A stretch of DNA of 64,000 nt from NCBI GenBank assembly GCA_965660935.1, contig CBFIBR010000002.1, positions 93,814-157,813 on the forward strand, given 5' to 3'. The position numbers and the translations under genes are program-made. Source of the stretch: UBA1172 sp002457135 (GTDB lineage Bacteria > Pseudomonadota > Alphaproteobacteria > Puniceispirillales > UBA1172). This document shows, in pieces, positions 59,882-64,000 of this stretch (positions are counted from its first letter, which is position 1; each line of letters starts with the position of its first letter). The notes under the pieces are model-generated. The model did not search any database, was not told the DNA's origin, and saw nothing but the letters and a program-made list of their open reading frames with translations.

Positions 59882-60349
59882 CTACTGGTCCATTTTGGGG
59901 ACGGCGGCCTGAACCGCCTTGACGATGTTGTGATAACCGGTGCAGCGGCAGATATTGCCCTCGAGCGCATCACGGATCGCGGCTTCATCAGGGTTGTCGC
60001 TGTTGTCGACAAAATCAATCGCGCTCATGATCATTCCAGGGGTGCAAAAACCGCATTGCAGGCCGTGGTTATCATGGAAAGCCTGTTGCATCGGATGCAG
60101 GTTCTGGGCATCGCCAATCCCCTCAATCGTGGTCAGCGCACGGCCATTGGCCTGTGCCGCCAGCATGGTGCAGGATTTCACCGAACGCCCGTCAATATGG
60201 ATGACGCAGGCCCCGCACTGGCTGGTATCACAGCCAACGTGCGTGCCGGTCAGCCCCTGATGTTCACGAATGAAATCAACCAGCAGGGTATTGTCAGGGA
60301 TATCGGCCCTGACCGACTGGCCGTTTATCGTCATGGTGATGCTGATCAT
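59882..60349 (-). CDS. [2Fe-2S] small subunit of a molybdenum hydroxylase (CoxS type)
   Basis: The 155-residue iron-sulfur subunit has an N-terminal plant-type ferredoxin domain (CDTSQCGACVIHIDGRSVKSC) and a C-terminal helical second cluster domain (CGFCTPGM and CRCTGYHNIVKA). It is the first gene of a short operon with the FAD subunit and CoxG. It is divergent from the XdhC-like gene. Confidence 0.95.
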   Translation of the reverse strand: MISITMTINGQSVRADIPDNTLLVDFIREHQGLTGTHVGCDTSQCGACVIHIDGRSVKSCTMLAAQANGRALTTIEGIGDAQNLHPMQQAFHDNHGLQCGFCTPGMIMSAIDFVDNSDNPDEAAIRDALEGNICRCTGYHNIVKAVQAAVPKMDQ

Positions 60350-60399
60350 GATGCTGTTGCCTGTTTCAAAGGGGCAGGAATTGAAAGTCTCTGTTATTC

Positions 60400-60412
60400 C
60401 TGTAATGTACAG
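60400..60412. promoter_or_regulatory. Small dyad in the divergent coxS/xdhC promoter
   Basis: CTGTAATGTACAG: five-base arms with a three-base centre, 51 bases from the coxS start and 65 from the xdhC start. Could bind a regulator shared by both operons. Confidence 0.3.
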
Positions 60413-60476
60413 TTTTTGCGATGATGATCAAGCATGGCGCAACCCGTTGCCTGAAACATGACCATCACCGGACTGG

Positions 60477-61475
60477 ATGATACCGCCAATGTTCATTGCC
60501 AATGACCATATTCTGGAACGCGCCGCCCGCTGGCAGGATGAGGGCCACCGGCTGGCCCTTGCCGTGGTGATCCGGACCTGGGGATCATCGCCGCGCCCAC
60601 TCGGCAGCCTGATGGTGATCCGCGGTGACGGGCAGATCGAAGGATCGGTATCAGGCGGCTGTGTTGAAGGCGCGGTCATCGACAGCGGGATGAGGCGGAT
60701 TGAGGACGGCAGCACCGAAAGGCTTGATTTCGGGGTGGCGGATGAAACCGCCTGGCAGGTCGGGCTTTCCTGCGGTGGTGAGATCAGCATCTTTGTCTGC
60801 CCTGATAGCGCCATGGCCGCAGGGATGCTGGCCAATGCCGCTGATGCCATCGCCACCCGCAACCCGGTCAGGATCAACTGCACGATCAGCGGGCAAGGGG
60901 TTGAGGCTACGGAAACGACTGGCGGCATGATGATTGCGGGTCCCGATATTGCCGGGGTCAGGCCCAACAGGCTGGATGATGCAGGGCAGATTTTCAGGCT
61001 GGAGGTGCTGGCCCAGCCGAGGCTTTATATCATCGGGGCGGTGCATATCAGCCAGCATCTGGCCCCGATGGCGATGGCGGCGGGTTTTGAGGTGACAGTG
61101 ATCGACCCCCGCACCACCTTTGCCAACAGCGAACGTTTCCCGGGGGTGACGCTGATCAGCGACTGGCCCGATGATGCGCTGGACGGCATGGTGCTGGATG
61201 GTGAAACGGCGCTCGTCACCCTGACCCATGACCCCAAGATTGATGATGCCGCGCTGGAACTGGCCCTGCCCCGGCCCCTGTTTCATCTGGCCAGTCTGGG
61301 CAGCAAGCGTACCCACGCGGCGCGATGCGAACGGCTCAAACAAAAGGGCTTTTCGGATGAAGATTGCGCCCGTATCCATGGCCCGGCCGGGCTGGATATC
61401 GGGGCGAAAACCCCGGCCGAGATCGCGGTTTCGGTGCTGGGGGAGGTTATTGCCGCCTACAGGGGGCCCCGCTGA
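60477..61475 (+). CDS. XdhC/CoxI family maturation protein
   Basis: A 332-residue protein with the N-terminal XdhC domain (AARWQDEGHRLALAVVIRTW; SVSGGCVEGAVI) and a C-terminal Rossmann domain (LYIIGAVHISQHLAPMAMAAGFEVTVIDPR). It binds molybdenum cofactor and supplies it, sulfurated, to xanthine or CO dehydrogenases. It is divergent from coxS and overlaps the MocA-like gene (TGATG). The start may instead be ATG 60489. Confidence 0.9.
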   Translation: MIPPMFIANDHILERAARWQDEGHRLALAVVIRTWGSSPRPLGSLMVIRGDGQIEGSVSGGCVEGAVIDSGMRRIEDGSTERLDFGVADETAWQVGLSCGGEISIFVCPDSAMAAGMLANAADAIATRNPVRINCTISGQGVEATETTGGMMIAGPDIAGVRPNRLDDAGQIFRLEVLAQPRLYIIGAVHISQHLAPMAMAAGFEVTVIDPRTTFANSERFPGVTLISDWPDDALDGMVLDGETALVTLTHDPKIDDAALELALPRPLFHLASLGSKRTHAARCERLKQKGFSDEDCARIHGPAGLDIGAKTPAEIAVSVLGEVIAAYRGPR

Positions 61476-62098
61476 TGGGCGGCCTGTGTGAGGGCGTGTT
61501 GCTGGCGGCCGGATCATCACGCCGCCATGGGGAGAATAACAAGCTGCTTGCTGATCTGGGGGGGCAGCCGATGATCCGCCGCATTGCCGCAACCATGCTG
61601 GCAAGCGATCTTGATCAGGTGACGGTCATCCTCGGGCATGAGGCTGATCAGGTCACCACAGCACTGGACGGGCTGGATTGCCGGCATGTCCTCAACCCCG
61701 ATTATCGGCAGGGGCAGAGTGCGTCCGTCAAAACCGGGCTTGATCACCTTGATGATGAAACCGCATCCATGATGGTGGTGCTGGGGGATATGCCGCTTAT
61801 CGACCCTGGCGTGATCAATGCGCTGATCCGGCATCACCGCCTCGCCACTGACCCGGCGGGCAGCATCACCTTTCCTGAAATTGGCGGCAGGCGCGGCAAT
61901 CCCGTGATCTGGGGGGAGCGGCTATTCCCCGCGCTCAAGGGGATTACGGGCGATCAGGGGGGCAGGCCGTTGTTTCAAACCCGCCCTGAGGCGCTCAACC
62001 CGTTGCCGCTGGATGATCAATCGCTCCTCCTCGATGCTGATACCGATGAAGACCTCGCCATCATCCGGCACCACTTTCATGAAAAATTCCGGAATTAG
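61475..62098 (+). CDS. MocA-like molybdenum cofactor cytidylyltransferase
   Basis: A 207-residue MobA-type nucleotidyltransferase starting at 61475 with a one-base overlap on XdhC. The nucleotide motif is LLAAGSSRRHGENNKLL; DMPLID is the metal motif. It probably makes the cytosine dinucleotide form of the cofactor (MCD), used by CO dehydrogenase-type enzymes. Together with XdhC and the small and medium subunits it indicates a Mo-hydroxylase system. Confidence 0.9.
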   Translation: MGGLCEGVLLAAGSSRRHGENNKLLADLGGQPMIRRIAATMLASDLDQVTVILGHEADQVTTALDGLDCRHVLNPDYRQGQSASVKTGLDHLDDETASMMVVLGDMPLIDPGVINALIRHHRLATDPAGSITFPEIGGRRGNPVIWGERLFPALKGITGDQGGRPLFQTRPEALNPLPLDDQSLLLDADTDEDLAIIRHHFHEKFRN

Positions 62099-62121
62099 GA
62101 GTTTCCCGAAACCATCAAAAA

Positions 62122-62139
62122 GGTTAACGTTTGTTAACT
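62122..62139. promoter_or_regulatory. Double GTTAAC site upstream of the small lipoprotein
   Basis: GTTAAC twice, four bases apart, in an AT-rich 74-base gap; the pair forms a larger dyad. Possible promoter/operator for the lipoprotein gene. Confidence 0.3.
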
Positions 62140-62172
62140 AACCCAATCCCGGGATTAATCAGGAGTATTATC

Positions 62173-62295
62173 ATGGCCAAGTCGCTCAAGGTTGCCGTTG
62201 TTCTCGTTGCAGCCGTCTTTTCCCTTTCCGCCTGTTCAACCTACCCGAGCTGGGTTCCGGATTGGGCGCAGATCGGTGCCGAAGACAGCAACTGA
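62173..62295 (+). CDS. Small lipoprotein (40 residues)
   Basis: Not an obvious family. AGGAG precedes ATG 62173. The product begins MAKSLKVAVVLVAAVFSLSAC with a lipobox L-S-A-C, then 20 residues rich in tryptophan and serine (TYPSWVPDWAQ) to TGA 62293. A clear intrinsic terminator follows at 62337. Promoter, Shine-Dalgarno sequence, signal and terminator together support a real gene despite the length. It resembles small entericidin-like lipoproteins only in general plan. Confidence 0.7.
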   Translation: MAKSLKVAVVLVAAVFSLSACSTYPSWVPDWAQIGAEDSN

Positions 62296-62336
62296 TCGGG
62301 CAACGCCCTCAACGATCTGGCCATGCGGCCAACCGG

Positions 62337-62361
62337 AAAGCGGCGTTATCGCCGCTTTTTT
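62337..62361 (+). terminator. Intrinsic terminator after the small lipoprotein
   Basis: AAAGCGGCG and CGCCGCTTT pair around TTAT, followed by a run of T. It ends the unit before the FAD dehydrogenase. Confidence 0.9.
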
Positions 62362-62500
62362 CATCCCGCTTTTTGATGCCACTTTTTTCATGTAGGCCAT
62401 TTCACCTGAACCATTTAATCAGGCTTATTTTATTGACATAAAGCCCCCCCTCATTTTTCCTGTTTATGCAGTATTGATTTTCTGATGGGGGAGTACAGGA

Positions 62501-64000
62501 ATGAAGTCGCATTATCGTGTTGTTGTTATTGGTGGCGGGGTTGTCGGCGCATCGGTGATTTATCACCTCGCCAAATTGGGATGGACCGATGTTTGTCTCC
62601 TCGAACGTTCGGTGCTGACGGCCGGATCATCCTGGCACGCGGCGGGCGGTATCCACGCCCTTAACGCTGATCCGAATATCGCCGCCCTGCAAGCCTACAC
62701 CATTGATCTGCTGTCCGAGATTGAGGAAGAAAGCGGGCATAATATCGGCCTGCACATGACCGGCGGGCTGACCATGGCGGGAACGCCTGACCGGTGGGAA
62801 TGGCTGCAATCGGCCTATCGTATTTTCCAGTCCATCGGCATCAGCGATTGCAGACTGGTCTCGCCTGAGGAGGCGGGCGAGTTGAACCCCATCATGTCCA
62901 CCGAAGGTCTGTTGGGCGGGATGTGGGCTGACCGTGAGGGCTATGTTGATACCACGGGCACGGTCCACGCCTATGCCATCGCCGCCCGCAAGCGCGGGGC
63001 CGAATACCACGAACACACAAAGGTCGAAGCACTGGAACAGACCCGTAACGGCTGGCGCGTCATCACCGACAAGGGGGTGATCACCTGTGAGCATGTGGTC
63101 AATGCAGCCGGTCTCTGGGCCAAGCAGGTGGGCCGCATGGCCGGGATCGAATTGCCGGTCTCCCCGCTCAAGCACCATTACCTTGTGTCTGATACCATCC
63201 CTCTCCTTGAAGAAATTGATTTTGAAGTCCCCATGACGGTTGATCTGGAGGGGTTCACCTACCTGAGGCAGGACCAGAAAGGCGTTCTGCTGGGCATTTA
63301 TGAAATTGACCATGAACATTGGGCCATGGATGGCGCGCCATGGGATTATGGTATGGAGCTGTTCCAGGAACAGACTGACCGCATCGAGGAAGAACTGATT
63401 CTCGGGTTTAACCGCTATCCCTGTCTTCAGGAAGTCGGGGTCAAGACCTGGGTCAATGGTGCCTTCACCTTTTCCCCTGACGGCAACCCGCTGGTCGGGC
63501 CGGTCCCGGGCAAGCCCGGTTACTGGAGCGCATGCGCGGTGATGGCGGGCTTCCTCCAGGGAGGCGGGGTCGGCAAGTCACTGGCGGAATGGATGATCCA
63601 TGGCGAGCCTGAAGCTGATGTCTACGGCATGGATGTTGCGCGTTATGGCAAGTTTGCCGAAAACCGCGAATACATTCGCCAGACCACGGGGCAATTCTAT
63701 TCCCGCCGGTTCGTGATGACCTACCCCAATGAGCAGCTCCCGGCCGGGCGGCCGCTCAAGATGGCCCCGGCGCATGATGCCATGACCGAGGCGGGATGCC
63801 AGTGGGGCAACAGCTGGGACCTCGAGGTGCCGCTCTATTTCGCGGATAAGGGGTTTGCGGAAACACCATCGCTGAAACGGTCCAACGCCTTTGAGATTGT
63901 CGGCCGTGAATGCCGCGCCGTTCGTGGCGGGGTCGGGTTGCTGGATATCACCGGGTTTTCCCGTTTTGAGGTATCAGGCCCCAATGCCGAGGCGTGGCTG
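62501..64000 (+). CDS. FAD-dependent dehydrogenase of the sarcosine/dimethylglycine dehydrogenase family, N-terminal part
   Basis: The frame runs open to the window end (500 codons seen). It begins MKSHYRVVVIGGGVVGASVIYHLA (FAD site), then SSWHAAGGIHAL, the position of the family's covalent-FAD histidine, and NAAGLWAKQVGRMAGIELPVSPLKHHY. Later the FSPDGNPLVGPVPG segment ends the DAO domain, and the last part (GRECRAVRGGVGLLDITGFSRFEVSGPNAEAWL) is the start of the GcvT-like folate domain. Substrate is likely sarcosine, dimethylglycine or a similar N-methyl glycine. GGGGGAG and AGGA precede the ATG. Incomplete at the right edge. Confidence 0.93.
   Translation, partial: MKSHYRVVVIGGGVVGASVIYHLAKLGWTDVCLLERSVLTAGSSWHAAGGIHALNADPNIAALQAYTIDLLSEIEEESGHNIGLHMTGGLTMAGTPDRWEWLQSAYRIFQSIGISDCRLVSPEEAGELNPIMSTEGLLGGMWADREGYVDTTGTVHAYAIAARKRGAEYHEHTKVEALEQTRNGWRVITDKGVITCEHVVNAAGLWAKQVGRMAGIELPVSPLKHHYLVSDTIPLLEEIDFEVPMTVDLEGFTYLRQDQKGVLLGIYEIDHEHWAMDGAPWDYGMELFQEQTDRIEEELILGFNRYPCLQEVGVKTWVNGAFTFSPDGNPLVGPVPGKPGYWSACAVMAGFLQGGGVGKSLAEWMIHGEPEADVYGMDVARYGKFAENREYIRQTTGQFYSRRFVMTYPNEQLPAGRPLKMAPAHDAMTEAGCQWGNSWDLEVPLYFADKGFAETPSLKRSNAFEIVGRECRAVRGGVGLLDITGFSRFEVSGPNAEAWL

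Noticed and set aside
60651..61604. A 317-codon minus-strand open frame
   Set aside because: It is antisense to the XdhC-like gene, which has clear motifs.

Overview
This window looks like a chromosomal segment of a marine-type alphaproteobacterium. Supporting signs are the run purB, purC, purS, purQ, purL, bolA-like and monothiol glutaredoxin, the arrangement nadE-gltX-cysS, a class II DAHP synthase, a fused DctQM TRAP permease, and many genes for the catabolism of small nitrogen- and sulfur-containing osmolytes. A member of the SAR116 group is a reasonable guess, but this comes from gene content only. I saw no rRNA, tRNA, insertion sequence, prophage or CRISPR array.

Layout. 0-7 kb (+) holds the end of methionine aminopeptidase, radC and a de novo purine operon followed by a BolA-like protein and grxD. 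7-21 kb is housekeeping: a GNAT, an EamA exporter, and then on the minus strand nadE, gltX, cysS, cimA, trmJ and rpsD, plus a nicotinate phosphoribosyltransferase-like enzyme, DAHP synthase and glutathione reductase. 21-28 kb holds a haloacid dehalogenase, a two-subunit GMC dehydrogenase operon with a VOC protein, a ribbon-helix-helix protein, a GST, an MmgE/PrpD protein and a Rap1a-like secreted protein. 28-37 kb is a minus-strand operon (GMC oxidoreductase, TRAP DctP and DctQM, HisD-like dehydrogenase, SDR, zinc alcohol dehydrogenase) divergent from an IclR regulator. It resembles known 2,3-dihydroxypropane-1-sulfonate (DHPS) loci.

38-54 kb is an accessory catabolic region. It holds an orphan tungstate-binding-like protein, a 2OG-Fe(II) oxygenase-like protein, a clear creatinase, an ArgE/DapE-type deacylase beside an ectoine-hydrolase (DoeA/EutD)-like protein, a polyamine-type ABC transporter, a DUF1989 protein, and a tight triad of DpaL-like lyase, metal-dependent M24 peptidase and EutA/maleate-isomerase-like protein, followed by an MFS transporter. 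Creatinase yields sarcosine and urea, and the partial FAD/GcvT-type dehydrogenase at the right edge belongs to the sarcosine/dimethylglycine dehydrogenase family. The region therefore reads as osmolyte salvage (creatine, ectoine or relatives).

55-64 kb holds an FkbM methyltransferase, several small single-domain proteins, another EamA transporter, and small, medium and CoxG subunits of a molybdenum hydroxylase without the large catalytic subunit. These are divergent from XdhC/CoxI and MocA-type maturation proteins. A 40-residue lipoprotein gene with its own terminator follows, then the FAD dehydrogenase.

The most unusual DNA-level feature is a recurrent set of short (12-18 bp) tandem duplications at ten loci. 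Some lie in frame inside genes and others straddle or abut stop codons. They look like a genome-wide mutational habit and not like any standard repeat class.
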